A DNA stretch of 32,611 nt from Clostridia bacterium (lineage in GTDB: Bacteria > Bacillota > Clostridia > Christensenellales > CAG-138), in NCBI GenBank assembly GCA_017539215.1, contig JAFYHI010000050.1, forward strand, positions 1 through 32,611, written 5' to 3'. The notes under the pieces are model-generated. The model was given only the letters and a program-made list of their open reading frames with translations. It was not told where the DNA came from and did no database searches. Position 1 is the first letter of the stretch; each line of letters begins with the position of its first letter. Below, in pieces: positions 1 through 7,110 of this stretch. The translations under genes and the position numbers were made by a program.

Positions 1-181
1 ATGTTTTCAAGGCTTTTTCGTGGCACACTTGCCGGGATTCCTTTTGCAAAAGATGCGTCTCGTGCTCGCTCACTCCGCTGCGCACTCGTGACTTTTGACA
101 AAAGCCGGCCTTGCGCCGTCTGATTCGTCCGCAGGACGGACGGCCCAAGGCTTCGAATCCCTTTGAATTATCAGGCCACAA
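1..181. repeat. Duplicated tRNA 3' end and GC-rich tail downstream of tRNA-Arg
   Basis: No gene is visible here. Positions 20-40 repeat exactly positions 211-231, the last 20 bases of the tRNA-Arg gene (minus strand) plus one base. The bases just outside the repeat are also alike (GGCTTTTTC against GGCTTTTGTT), so tRNA tail and terminator end seem copied together. Between the copies lie short palindromes (TTTTGCAAAA at about 43-52, CTTTTGACAAAAG at about 92-104) and a GC-rich stretch. This could be an integration-site scar or a tRNA-associated dispersed repeat; the sequence alone does not decide. Confidence 0.55.
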
Positions 182-214
182 CAAAAGCCCTGCAACGCAG
201 GGCTTTTGTTGTGG
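176..214 (-). terminator. Intrinsic terminator of tRNA-Arg
   Basis: Perfect inverted repeat with 18-base arms at 176-193 and 197-214 and an AAC loop. Read on the minus strand it follows the CCA end of the tRNA at once, overlapping its last bases, and the descending arm carries the T-rich stretch TTTTGTTGT. It fits a factor-independent terminator of the tRNA transcript. Confidence 0.75.
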
Positions 215-288
215 CACACTTGCCGGGATTCGAACCCGGGACCTTCCGCTTAGGAGGCGGACGCTCTATCCTGCTGAGCTACAAGTGC
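212..288 (-). tRNA. tRNA-Arg (anticodon CCU)
   Basis: On the minus strand the 77 bases fold as a full cloverleaf: acceptor stem GCACTTG/CAAGTGT (one G-T pair), D arm GCTCAGCAGGATAGAGC, anticodon stem TCCGC/GCGGA around loop CTCCTAA with anticodon CCT, T arm CCGGG-TTCGAAT-CCCGG and an encoded GCCA end. It reads AGG arginine codons. It has its own sigma-A promoter and a terminator hairpin, so it is a single-gene unit. Its 3' end is duplicated at 20-40. Confidence 0.97.
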
Positions 289-314
289 ATAGCTTATCGC
301 AAGTGCCGTCCTTT

Positions 315-343
315 ATTATATCAAGGAGGAATGCGGATGTCAA
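315..343 (-). promoter_or_regulatory. Sigma-A promoter of tRNA-Arg
   Basis: Minus-strand TTGACA (338-343) and TATAAT (315-320) are separated by exactly 17 bases and lie about 27 bases before the tRNA 5' end. It is a full consensus match, as expected for a stable-RNA gene. It lies just past the end of the reverse transcriptase gene. Confidence 0.9.
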
Positions 344-376
344 CACAAAAATGGGCTCGTTCCGAAATATATGCCT

Positions 377-1636
377 TCAGGGGCGTGGAAGACCCGAAGA
401 TCGTGCGGGCGGGTGCGGACAGCTCCTGCGGGCGCGCTCCTCTTCGGAATAATCGTAATAGGCGTGTACAAGGCTTTTGTAGCCCAGCGCTTTCAGGCTT
501 TCGTAACGCACGTTGAAGCGGGCCTTCGACTCCGTGCCGGAGATCAGCGCACGCAGGCGGTCCTGAGCGTAGCGGTCTATTTCGTAAAGGCTTTTCGGAG
601 TGGTGATGACGGGGAAGAACCAGTATGTCCACGTCAGCTCGTCCTTTGCGGGGTTTTCAAACAGCTTGCGGTTGAAAATGCGGATGAACGCCTTTGCGGC
701 CTTTTCGCGCCCGACGCCCTGGCGGCTGGCCCAGCGTGCAAGCGCCCGCGCTTTGCGGCGCATTTTGGCCTTCAGCTTTTTTACGGAGGCGGGGGCGATG
801 TCCACCTCGCCATTGCGCAGCGCGAACCCCAAAAACGCAAATCCCTCTTCCGGCGTTGAAAAGCACTCCTTGGCGGGGTTTATCGCAAGGCCCGCCTGCG
901 CGGCGTACGACCGCAAAAGCTCGGCGTTTTTCAGCGACTGCTCCTCGGAGTCCGAAAGTATTATCACGTCGTCCGAATACCTGCAGTACGGCACGCCGAG
1001 CGAATAAAACCGCGCGTCAAGCTCCGCAAGGTACAGGTTCGCAAGGAATGCCGCCGTGGGCGTGCCTGCCATAATGCCCTTGCGCTCGGCCTTTGGCGCG
1101 CCGTTTTCCAAAACCTCGGGCTCGGTCAAAAGCCCCTCCAAAAAGGCGTAAAGCGGCCCGTCCGCGCCGACGGCCCCTTTGAGTATGGGCAGCAGGCGGG
1201 GGATGGGGATGGAGTTGAAATAGTCCGAGATATCGGCCTTATATGCGTATTTTTGCGGGAGAAAGGGAGTTTTCAGCAGGTACTCCACAGCGTCTTTGGC
1301 GCTCCTTCCGGGGCGAAAGGAGTAGAGCCCCGGTGCAAACAGCCCGTCGTATCGCCTTAACAGCAGGTGCGTCAGCAGCTTCAGAACCGTGTTTTCGGCG
1401 GGTGGGTAGGTGTAAACGGTGCGCTTTTTGCCGGTTGAAAGCTTGCTGATCACGCTTTTTTCGGGCAAAGCAAAACGCTCCCCGCGCGCGATCTTCGCGC
1501 AAACGGGCAGATAGGCCTCATCGTCTATGAAACTTCTCAGCTTTTTCCGCTCCGCCTCGGGAAAAACAAGCGAGGTCTTGTATTCATAAAACCTCTCCCA
1601 CGCGGCGGGGTCTGAAAGCGAATCGAGTATGCTCAT
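377..1636 (-). CDS. Stand-alone reverse transcriptase (YSDD family)
   Basis: A 419-residue RNA-directed DNA polymerase. Visible RT motifs in order are [12 protein letters not shown] (105-116), KADISDYF with the first catalytic Asp at 135, [17 protein letters not shown] (from 187), the catalytic YSDD at 220-223 and FLGF at 268-271; a basic helix ([13 protein letters not shown]) begins the thumb. The end carries [13 protein letters not shown], which I recall from similar unlinked Clostridia RTs. No HNH nuclease or obvious maturase domain is present and no group II intron boundaries were recognised, so it is unlikely to be an ordinary intron protein. The retron VTG and NAxxH signatures are not seen either. 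An in-frame TAA lies just upstream, fixing the ATG; no good Shine-Dalgarno precedes it. Instead, the structured element at 1646-1798 ends ten bases before the start. A role in phage defence or another RT-ncRNA system is inference. Confidence 0.88.
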   Translation of the reverse strand: MSILDSLSDPAAWERFYEYKTSLVFPEAERKKLRSFIDDEAYLPVCAKIARGERFALPEKSVISKLSTGKKRTVYTYPPAENTVLKLLTHLLLRRYDGLFAPGLYSFRPGRSAKDAVEYLLKTPFLPQKYAYKADISDYFNSIPIPRLLPILKGAVGADGPLYAFLEGLLTEPEVLENGAPKAERKGIMAGTPTAAFLANLYLAELDARFYSLGVPYCRYSDDVIILSDSEEQSLKNAELLRSYAAQAGLAINPAKECFSTPEEGFAFLGFALRNGEVDIAPASVKKLKAKMRRKARALARWASRQGVGREKAAKAFIRIFNRKLFENPAKDELTWTYWFFPVITTPKSLYEIDRYAQDRLRALISGTESKARFNVRYESLKALGYKSLVHAYYDYSEEERARRSCPHPPARSSGLPRP

Positions 1637-1645
1637 GGCGGAAGG

Positions 1646-1798
1646 AAAAAACAGAAGGGGAAATCTTTAAATTCAGGAAATTCCTGAATGTACCGGACCG
1701 TACACGGGCGGCTGCCTGCAAAGCCCCGGAAAACTCCGGCTTTAAGCCCGTGCCTTGCCCATCGCAGGCGCGTTAAACGCGTTCCCCTTCTGTTTTTT
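1646..1798 (-). ncRNA. Candidate structured RNA directly upstream of the reverse transcriptase
   Basis: This 153-base element is bounded by a perfect 17-bp inverted repeat (1646-1662 with 1782-1798). Inside, further complementary pairs cover most of it: 1671-1679/1681-1689 (9 bp, one-base centre), 1689-1693/1700-1704 (5 bp), 1703-1709/1746-1752 (7 bp), 1714-1719/1764-1769 (6 bp), 1720-1725/1738-1743 (6 bp) and 1769-1774/1776-1781 (6 bp). The 7-bp and 6-bp pairs cross, which predicts a pseudoknot. The element follows the stop of the 186-residue gene by about 20 bases and ends ten bases before the RT start on the same strand. This resembles the a1/a2-closed msr-msd RNA of retrons or the ncRNAs of some DRT defence RTs. 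That it is transcribed and used as RT template is inference; a long terminator-like structure is the alternative. Confidence 0.6.
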
Positions 1799-1818
1799 GC
1801 GGTTGGCTGCGCCGCGGC

Positions 1819-2379
1819 TTACAGGCCGAGCGCCTCGTTCACGCGCTGCTTTACATAAGAGCGGGTGTTCCACCAGCCCTTGTGGTCAAAGTAAAAGCGC
1901 GTGTATTTGACCCCGTTCCTTTGGCATTCGCGGCGGAAGGAATTCGCGGCGCATTTCTCGCTCATAAGCTCTATGATGAGCGCCGTTTCGCCGCCCTGCA
2001 TCATGCGGATACGCGCAATGCGCCCGGGGCGCACTTCCTCGTACACGGGCTCGTACCCCGGGAAGTCCTCGCCGAGCACACGCATAAAGTAATCCTTGTA
2101 AGTGCCGGGGCTGTTGTACTGGCACTCCTCTGCGGGCACGCTTTCGTACCATGCGGGGTCGTGCCCGGGGACGGAGGGAGCCGCGCTGCCGCCGCCTATC
2201 ACAAAGCCGTTGGGAACGCCGCCCGCCGGGGGCTTTGCCTGCGCCTCTGCAGCGGCATTTGCACCGGCCTGCGCGGCCTCTGCCGCAGGCTTGCCCACAA
2301 GCTCGTCTGCGACCTTGTCTGCGACCTTGTCTATGACCTCTTTTTTCACCTTGTTGAGTATGCCGGACAGTAAGCTCAT
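1819..2379 (-). CDS. Unknown protein with C-terminal GWWNTRSYV domain
   Basis: 186 residues, not assigned to a named family. Residues 1-30 form a charged amphipathic helix, followed by an Ala/Pro/Gly-rich linker to about residue 70. The C-terminal half has the pattern ALIIEL, then RRECQRNGVKYTRFYFD and HKGWWNTRSYV; I recall this tail from uncharacterised Clostridia proteins. The alternating hydrophobic strand, Glu and later Arg/Cys pattern could suit a small nuclease-like fold, but no catalytic set can be named. The start has AAGGAGG at good spacing and a TTGCGC-17-TATAAT promoter. Downstream on the same strand come the structured element and the reverse transcriptase with no promoter seen between, so the three may share one transcript. 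Confidence 0.8.
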   Translation of the reverse strand: MSLLSGILNKVKKEVIDKVADKVADELVGKPAAEAAQAGANAAAEAQAKPPAGGVPNGFVIGGGSAAPSVPGHDPAWYESVPAEECQYNSPGTYKDYFMRVLGEDFPGYEPVYEEVRPGRIARIRMMQGGETALIIELMSEKCAANSFRRECQRNGVKYTRFYFDHKGWWNTRSYVKQRVNEALGL

Positions 2380-2408
2380 ATCGGTACCTCCTTGGGATAT
2401 CTTATATT

Positions 2409-2437
2409 ATTATACCAGGCCCGCGGCCCGTGCGCAA
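2409..2437 (-). promoter_or_regulatory. Promoter of the 186-residue gene (and perhaps the RT)
   Basis: Minus-strand TTGCGC (2432-2437), 17-base spacer and TATAAT (2409-2414), with TGG before the -10 giving an extended -10. It lies about 30 bases before the start codon. No other promoter is apparent before the RT, so this may drive the whole unit. Confidence 0.65.
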
Positions 2438-2448
2438 CGGGTTTATGC

Positions 2449-2490
2449 AAAAAAACGGGTCCGCCCGGCGATTTTTGCGGAGCGGACCCG
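2449..2490 (-). terminator. Intrinsic terminator of the dockerin gene
   Basis: Arms CGGGTCCGC (2482-2490 on the minus strand) and GCGGACCCG (2456-2464) are followed on the minus strand by seven T. It ends the transcript of the gene at 2520-3521 and separates it from the next promoter. Confidence 0.85.
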
Positions 2491-2519
2491 AAAAGCGGTC
2501 TATGCCGCGCTTTGCGGCG

Positions 2520-3521
2520 TCAGATAAGGCCCATTGCGAACCTTAAAATAAGCAGCGCGTCCGCAACGTCCATATCTCCGCTGCAGTTCACGTCGGCGTT
2601 TACGCCGTCGGAAGGCAGCAGACCCATGCACATCCTCATAGCCGTCAGCGCGTCTGCGGTGCCGACCGTGCCGTCGCCGTCCATGTCGCCGCCGAAGCGC
2701 GCGGTGTATTCTCCGCCCTCGTCGACCTCAACGCACGGCTCGGCCGATATAAGCTCGCCGTCCCTGAACCATCCCATGAACATCTCGCCGTCCTGTACGG
2801 CGGTGAGCCTTGAAACCTTGCCGGCAGAGGCCTTGTTATAATAAACCGAAACGCAGCCCCTTCCGATGCTCATAACGCTCATGGGCTCCGCATACGAGGG
2901 GGAGGAGAAACGGATGCTCTTAAACGTGCTGCCCGCAGTCGAGAGCCTGACGATGGGGCAGTTCAGCGCGGAAAGCGTTTGGGCTGCCGGCTGATTGATC
3001 AGATAGATATCTGAAAGATACGTACAGTCATCAAGAATGAAATCGGTCAGGTGGGTTATGGACCTTGCGTCGCCGTGGACCTGATCGACGCTTGTACCGT
3101 GAAGGTCAAGAGTGCCGTAAAGATCGGGGCGAACCGTCACCATGGGAGTGAGTTTTGTGCAGGATTCCGTATCGTCGCCGATGGGCAATCCATCCCACCC
3201 CATAAGGTCGTAGTAAAGATAAAAGCTGAATACGTCATGGTCACAATAATACGGGGTAACAAGCAAATGCGTCCAGTAGCTGCCGTCGTATTCGGGAGCG
3301 GGTTCGGAAAGAGACCCGCCTTCTGCGATATGAATATCGTAAACGGCCTCGCCGTTTGTCATCCCGTCGTAAGCGGGCTGCTGCCAGAACGCAAGCAGCA
3401 TCTCCTGATCGTGCTCCGAAAGCTCATAGCGGGGGAAAGGTTCCGCCGCTGCGGGCAGGCATAACGCCGCCGTCATAATGACGGCGATCGCCAATGCGAA
3501 GATCTTAATGCTTCTGCGCAT
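2520..3521 (-). CDS. Secreted dockerin-type protein
   Basis: 333 residues with a Sec signal peptide (MRRSIKIFA..., probable cleavage after PAAA near residue 26). The middle (about 140-215) has short leucine-rich-like repeats with alternating hydrophobic residues. Residues about 240-275 (GEMFMGWFRDGEL...YTARF) look like an InlB-B/Listeria-Bacteroides repeat. The last 55 residues hold two type I dockerin-like calcium loops, DMDGDGTVGTADAL and DVNCSGDMDVADAL, each followed by a helix ending in MGL. Dockerins bind cohesins in cellulosomes, but many gut Clostridia have dockerin-like ends on unrelated secreted proteins; no cohesin is in the window. The start has AAGGAGG and its own promoter and terminator. 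No enzyme domain was recognised. Confidence 0.85.
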   Translation of the reverse strand: MRRSIKIFALAIAVIMTAALCLPAAAEPFPRYELSEHDQEMLLAFWQQPAYDGMTNGEAVYDIHIAEGGSLSEPAPEYDGSYWTHLLVTPYYCDHDVFSFYLYYDLMGWDGLPIGDDTESCTKLTPMVTVRPDLYGTLDLHGTSVDQVHGDARSITHLTDFILDDCTYLSDIYLINQPAAQTLSALNCPIVRLSTAGSTFKSIRFSSPSYAEPMSVMSIGRGCVSVYYNKASAGKVSRLTAVQDGEMFMGWFRDGELISAEPCVEVDEGGEYTARFGGDMDGDGTVGTADALTAMRMCMGLLPSDGVNADVNCSGDMDVADALLILRFAMGLI

Positions 3522-3591
3522 AATTCTTTACCTCCTTAAAGCGTTTTGTTGATTTGGCGAGCCTTCAAACTAAAAGTCAACATCTGTATAT

Positions 3592-3619
3592 ATTGTATCA
3601 TATTTCCTTTGGGAGTCAA
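3592..3619 (-). promoter_or_regulatory. Promoter of the dockerin gene with AT-rich UP-like stretch
   Basis: Minus-strand TTGACT (3614-3619), 16-base spacer and TACAAT (3592-3597). Immediately upstream, at about 3622-3656, is a strongly A/T-rich run including a TTTTTTATTAAAAAA palindrome, the only such run in this GC-rich window. It suits an UP element for the RNA polymerase alpha subunit, though it could also help end transcripts of the permease gene. Confidence 0.65.
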
Positions 3620-3679
3620 GTGCTTTTTTATTAAAAAATATTAGTTTTTTTTCTCAAATCCGTTCGTCTGCGCTGTAAC

Positions 3680-4630
3680 CTAATTACACCGGGAGGCGTC
3701 ATCCGCCGCCTGAGCGCCGCTTGCGGGGGAATGCTCAACCGGGGCGGTCCGCTGAACGCCGTAAATGCCAACGAGTATAAGTATGCAGAATACAAGCCCC
3801 ATGACTGAGAAAGGCTCGTGCATGAACACCACCCCCGCAAACACCGAAACGGCTGTGGTGAGGTTTGAAAACACGGTCTCCCGCGCGACGGACATATAGG
3901 TGATGGCATAGGAGGACGCGAAATAGCAGATGACCGAACAGCAGACCGACAGAAACAGCACGCATATAAGGTATTTCGCGTCGCCGAAGGGGCGCAGGTA
4001 TTCGGCGGGGGAGAAGCCCGTTTTTATAAGCGCGCACACGGTAAACACGGCTGCGCCCACGGCTATCATCATATAGGTGCGTTCAAAGGGGGTGAACTCG
4101 TTTGAAATGCTCCTTGAAAGCAGCGTGTAGCCCGTGGCGCCCGCAACGGCAACGACAAGGGCAAATACGCCCGTCGCGTCCACGGCTCCCGACCTGCCGC
4201 CCAAAAGGCCCAGGCCTATCACGCCTCCCACCGACAGCACGCCGAAAATCACCTGCCCGGCCGTGGGCCGCTCGCGCAGTATCAGCGCCGCCGCCGCCAT
4301 GCAGAACACGGGTATCATTGCTATCATAACGCCCGAGAACACCGTGCCCGAATGCAGTATGCCGTACTGTTCTCCGAAAAAGTAGACCACGGGCTCAAGT
4401 GCGCCGAGCAGCACCAGCAGCCACACCCGCTTTTTTTTGAGGCGGAGCTTTGCAAACCCCGCAAGCACAAGCAGGCTCATCACGGCAAACGCCGTCAGGA
4501 ACCTGTGCGAAAGCAGCAAAAAAACGTGCGCCCTTTGGAGCGCGTAGCCGGAGGCCATAAAGCTGAACCCCCAGAAAACGTGGCAGATCACCGCCGCGGC
4601 AAAAACCTTAAACTTCTGTTTCCCGTCCAT
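3680..4630 (-). CDS. EamA/DMT-family permease
   Basis: 316 residues, about ten hydrophobic segments in two halves of five, the layout of drug/metabolite (EamA) transporters. It starts MDGKQKFKVFAAAVICHVFWGFSF, where the GFSF stretch in helix 1 and the small-residue-rich second half (ARETVFSNLTTAVSVFAG) are family-like. It probably exports or imports a small metabolite; the substrate cannot be read. A longer in-frame opening to 5005 is rejected because it crosses the promoters and the start of the divergent lipoprotein gene. The chosen ATG at 4630 has no Shine-Dalgarno and lies seven bases after the -10 box, so the mRNA may be leaderless. Confidence 0.88.
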   Translation of the reverse strand: MDGKQKFKVFAAAVICHVFWGFSFMASGYALQRAHVFLLLSHRFLTAFAVMSLLVLAGFAKLRLKKKRVWLLVLLGALEPVVYFFGEQYGILHSGTVFSGVMIAMIPVFCMAAAALILRERPTAGQVIFGVLSVGGVIGLGLLGGRSGAVDATGVFALVVAVAGATGYTLLSRSISNEFTPFERTYMMIAVGAAVFTVCALIKTGFSPAEYLRPFGDAKYLICVLFLSVCCSVICYFASSYAITYMSVARETVFSNLTTAVSVFAGVVFMHEPFSVMGLVFCILILVGIYGVQRTAPVEHSPASGAQAADDASRCN

Positions 4631-4637
4631 GGCTTGA

Positions 4638-4666
4638 AGTATAACGGGCGCGCGGAGATAATGCAA
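4638..4666 (-). promoter_or_regulatory. Promoter of the EamA permease, leaderless layout
   Basis: Minus-strand TTGCAT (4661-4666), 17-base spacer and TATACT (4638-4643). The start codon begins seven bases after the -10, so transcription would begin at or beside the ATG. Confidence 0.65.
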
Positions 4667-4705
4667 GCGCCGGAATATGTTTTTTGCAAAAAAAGCCCGC
4701 CGTCC

Positions 4706-4735
4706 TTGACGGCTTTCACCTCTCTGCTGTATAAT
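4706..4735 (+). promoter_or_regulatory. Promoter of the lipoprotein pair
   Basis: TTGACG (4706-4711), 18-base spacer and TATAAT (4730-4735), about 80 bases before the start at 4816. The leader holds AAACGCA...TGCGTTT and GGGCGTAAACGCCC hairpins. The -35 box lies inside a small hairpin (GCCGTC-CTT-GACGGC). Confidence 0.75.
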
Positions 4736-4815
4736 AAAACAAAAAAACGCAACCATTTTCACGTTCGCTGCGTTTATTATATGAGGGCGTAAACGCCCGG
4801 AAAGGAAGGCACAGT

Positions 4816-5799
4816 ATGAAACGCATATTATCACTCGTTCTGATCTCGCTGTTGGTTTTGAGCCTTGCGGCCTGCGTAAAGCCCGCCGCGCCCGAAACCA
4901 CGCCGGAGCCCACGCAGGAGGCCGCCGCTCCCACCGAAGCGCCGACAGAGGCTCCCACCGAAAGCCCCGCGCCCGCGGTTCAGCCGGAGCGCCCGTCCTG
5001 CTCAAAGGGCATGTACCCCAGGGTAGACGGCTCCACGGCGAACATACCGCTTGCGCTTGCGCTCGTCCGGCTCGTCACCGGCTGCACAGAGGACGAGGCC
5101 GCAAATTTCATCAACTTTCGCACCACCGATTATTCGTACGAGGCGCTCGACGCAGGTGACGCGGACATGCTCCTCGTTTACGAGGCGAGCCGTCCCACCA
5201 AGGAACGCTTCGATCCCGAGCACAATATGGATATGCACCCCATCGGCCTTGACGCGCTGGTATTCATAACCAACACCGACAACCCCGTGGATTCGCTTAC
5301 GATCGACCAGATACGCGGCATTTTCAGCGGCGAAATAACCAACTGGAGCGAGGTCGGCGGCCTTGACGCGCCCATCGTCGCGTTCCAGAGGCCCGAGCTT
5401 TCGGGCTCGCAGACGCTTATGCTTGACCTGTGCATGGGCGACGTTCCCATGGCCCCCGTCGATAAGATAGTCGTTTCCAACACCATGGAGGACGTTATAA
5501 ACGATATCGCCGCCTACGACAACGCCTCCAACGCAATAGGCTATTCCGTGTACTACTACGCCAAAAACATGTACACGTTCCCCAACCTCAAGTTCATAAC
5601 CGTTGACGGCGTCGCCCCCTCCAACGAGACCATCAATTCGGGCGAGTACCCGTTCATAAACCCGTTCTACGCCATACTGCCCCGGCAGAACGTCAACCCC
5701 CGCGCCGCGGCTATCGTCGAATGGCTTGAAAGCCCCGACGGTCAGGCGCTTGTCGAGCAGTGCGGCTACGTCCCCTATATAAAGAAAGTCGATAAATGA
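4816..5799 (+). CDS. PstS-like solute-binding lipoprotein
   Basis: 327 residues. A lipoprotein signal peptide ends in LAAC with the lipid-bearing Cys at 20, then a PTEAPTE-type linker to about residue 60. The rest is a PstS/PBP-like domain: YPRVDGSTANIPLALAL is the typical ligand-loop start, followed by INFRTTDYSYEAL, the hinge-like VFITNTDNPVDSLTIDQIRGIFSGEITNW and IGYSVYYYAKNM. The family binds phosphate or other oxyanions outside the membrane for an ABC importer. No pstCAB genes are near, so it may serve a distant transporter or act as a sensor or surface protein. Start: AAGGAAGG seven bases before ATG. It overlaps or abuts the next lipoprotein gene, suggesting one operon. Confidence 0.88.
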   Translation: MKRILSLVLISLLVLSLAACVKPAAPETTPEPTQEAAAPTEAPTEAPTESPAPAVQPERPSCSKGMYPRVDGSTANIPLALALVRLVTGCTEDEAANFINFRTTDYSYEALDAGDADMLLVYEASRPTKERFDPEHNMDMHPIGLDALVFITNTDNPVDSLTIDQIRGIFSGEITNWSEVGGLDAPIVAFQRPELSGSQTLMLDLCMGDVPMAPVDKIVVSNTMEDVINDIAAYDNASNAIGYSVYYYAKNMYTFPNLKFITVDGVAPSNETINSGEYPFINPFYAILPRQNVNPRAAAIVEWLESPDGQALVEQCGYVPYIKKVDK

Positions 5800-5813
5800 T
5801 CGGAGGTAACGGC

Positions 5814-6995
5814 GTGAAACGTTTGCTATTGCTGCTGCTTGCGGCGTGCATGACCGCGCTTGCGGGCTGCGTGGGCACGGGGCAGGATGAAGGCGTCCAG
5901 ACCGAGGCTCCGACCGAGGCTCCGACCGAGGTTCCGACCGAGGCTCCCACCGAGGCGCCCACGGAAGCGCCCACCGAGGCGCCGGACTATTCGGGGCTGA
6001 TACCCCAAACGGGCAAGCTCTGCGACGGGCCGATATTCACCGAGCCGGCAAAGTATCTGGTGCTTTCGGCGGGAGGCGGGCTGTTCTGCGTGTACGACAG
6101 CATGGGCCAAATGGTCTCCTCGTTCCACGCGGCGGAGGATGAGTACGCCTTCGGCGGGCCGGGCTTTTACGGCGAGGACGGCATCTGCGAAAACGTGCTG
6201 ATAAAAACGGGCGAAAAACTGCCGAAGTTCGAGCTGTTCGACAGGCATTTCATATTCTTCACCGAGGATTGGGTAAACGGCAACTTCCGCCTTTACAGGG
6301 TCGCCGACGAGGACCTGAACACCGTTATCGCGTTTTCCGAAGAGGATGCGCCGGAGCTGGGTGAGTACGGCGGAGTGCTGTTTGTTCAGGACGAGATGTG
6401 GGTGCTGCACCGCTCCGTCGAATACACCGACGAAGGCCCGGCGATCGTCAATGACGAGGACGTTAAGGTCTATGACATGCAGGGCAATTTACTGCGCACG
6501 TTCGACCCGGAGCCCTTCGGTCAGATCCTTGCCGTGTTCGCGGACAAATACATAATAGGCGGCACGCGCCTGCCTTATGACGAGATCGTCGATATGGAGG
6601 ATATCAGCTTTTGGGATTACGAATGCACCCTGTATACGCTTGACGGCAAAAAGGTGATGGAGCATATACATCCCTCCTACGGGTCGTTTTTCTGCATCGA
6701 GGACGAGAGCAGCTACGGTCAGCTCGCCTCCGTGCAGTACATTAAGGACGCGGAGGGCAGGGCGTACGACGGCGGCCTTGACCCCGTGGACAAACTGCCC
6801 GCGGACCTCTGGCGCGACGACGTGGATTTCCGTTACGAATGCCTCAACAACGATATGGATGAGCTTGGCTTCCGCTGCGTGACGTGGGACCCGCTTTACA
6901 ACGGCGTGAAAAACATCGACGGCGAATGGCTCTTCCGCATCTACAATCCCAAGACTGCGCAGGACAGGAACTACGAATACTACCCGTTCGATTGA
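5814..6995 (+). CDS. Lipoprotein of unknown function with PTEAP linker
   Basis: 393 residues from a GTG start. GGAGG at 5802-5806 fits the GTG at 5814, which gives a perfect lipoprotein signal (VKRLLLLLLAAC...LAGC, Cys 19); an upstream ATG at 5796 would overlap the previous stop but leaves that ribosome site inside the gene. A seven-fold TEAP repeat (about residues 29-57) links the anchor to a domain of about 330 residues. That domain has repeated short strands with aromatic residues (YLVLSAGGGLFCVYDSMG, YDMQGNLLRTFDPEPFG, LYTLDGKKVMEHIHP), suggesting a beta-propeller-like fold. No family was recognised. It follows the PstS-like gene in the same transcript and ends in a strong terminator. Confidence 0.8.
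   Translation: MKRLLLLLLAACMTALAGCVGTGQDEGVQTEAPTEAPTEVPTEAPTEAPTEAPTEAPDYSGLIPQTGKLCDGPIFTEPAKYLVLSAGGGLFCVYDSMGQMVSSFHAAEDEYAFGGPGFYGEDGICENVLIKTGEKLPKFELFDRHFIFFTEDWVNGNFRLYRVADEDLNTVIAFSEEDAPELGEYGGVLFVQDEMWVLHRSVEYTDEGPAIVNDEDVKVYDMQGNLLRTFDPEPFGQILAVFADKYIIGGTRLPYDEIVDMEDISFWDYECTLYTLDGKKVMEHIHPSYGSFFCIEDESSYGQLASVQYIKDAEGRAYDGGLDPVDKLPADLWRDDVDFRYECLNNDMDELGFRCVTWDPLYNGVKNIDGEWLFRIYNPKTAQDRNYEYYPFD
5901..5984 (+). repeat. Twelve-base tandem repeat coding TEAP linker
   Basis: About seven imperfect copies of ACCGAGGCTCCG in frame, coding Thr-Glu-Ala-Pro (one copy Thr-Glu-Val-Pro). It codes the flexible surface spacer of the lipoprotein, and its length may vary between strains by slippage. 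Confidence 0.85.
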
Positions 6996-7015
6996 CGGCC
7001 AATCGGCTCCCCGTG

Positions 7016-7061
7016 AAAAAACCCGATGCAGGCAGCGTTCCCTGCATCGGGTCTGTTTTTT
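7016..7061. terminator. Bidirectional intrinsic terminator
   Basis: Arms ACCCGATGCAGG (7021-7032) and CCTGCATCGGGT (7041-7052) with an eight-base loop. A T run follows on the plus strand (7055-7061) and an A run precedes (7016-7020). It ends the plus-strand lipoprotein transcript and probably also the minus-strand L,D-transpeptidase transcript. Confidence 0.88.
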
Positions 7062-7110
7062 ATCGAAGGCCGGCGTACGCTTTTCCCGTGCCGCGCTTGG
7101 TCTTTGCCCC

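Noticed and set aside
111..516. Short plus-strand frames across the tRNA region
   Set aside because: They run through the tRNA gene, its promoter and terminator, with no ribosome sites.
377..1636. Group II intron with its own maturase
   Set aside because: No domain V/VI-like end, no GUGYG-type 5' end and no maturase or HNH part were recognised around the gene.
1646..1798. Simple intrinsic terminator reading of the 17-bp inverted repeat
   Set aside because: A 119-base loop filled with further helices is not terminator-like, although T runs on both outer edges mean it cannot be fully excluded.
377..2379. Diversity-generating retroelement
   Set aside because: No template/variable repeat pair differing at adenines was seen, and no C-type-lectin target is adjacent.
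4631..5005. N-terminal extension of the EamA permease
   Set aside because: It would cross both divergent promoters and the start of the PstS-like lipoprotein; the hydrophobic core begins right after the ATG at 4630.
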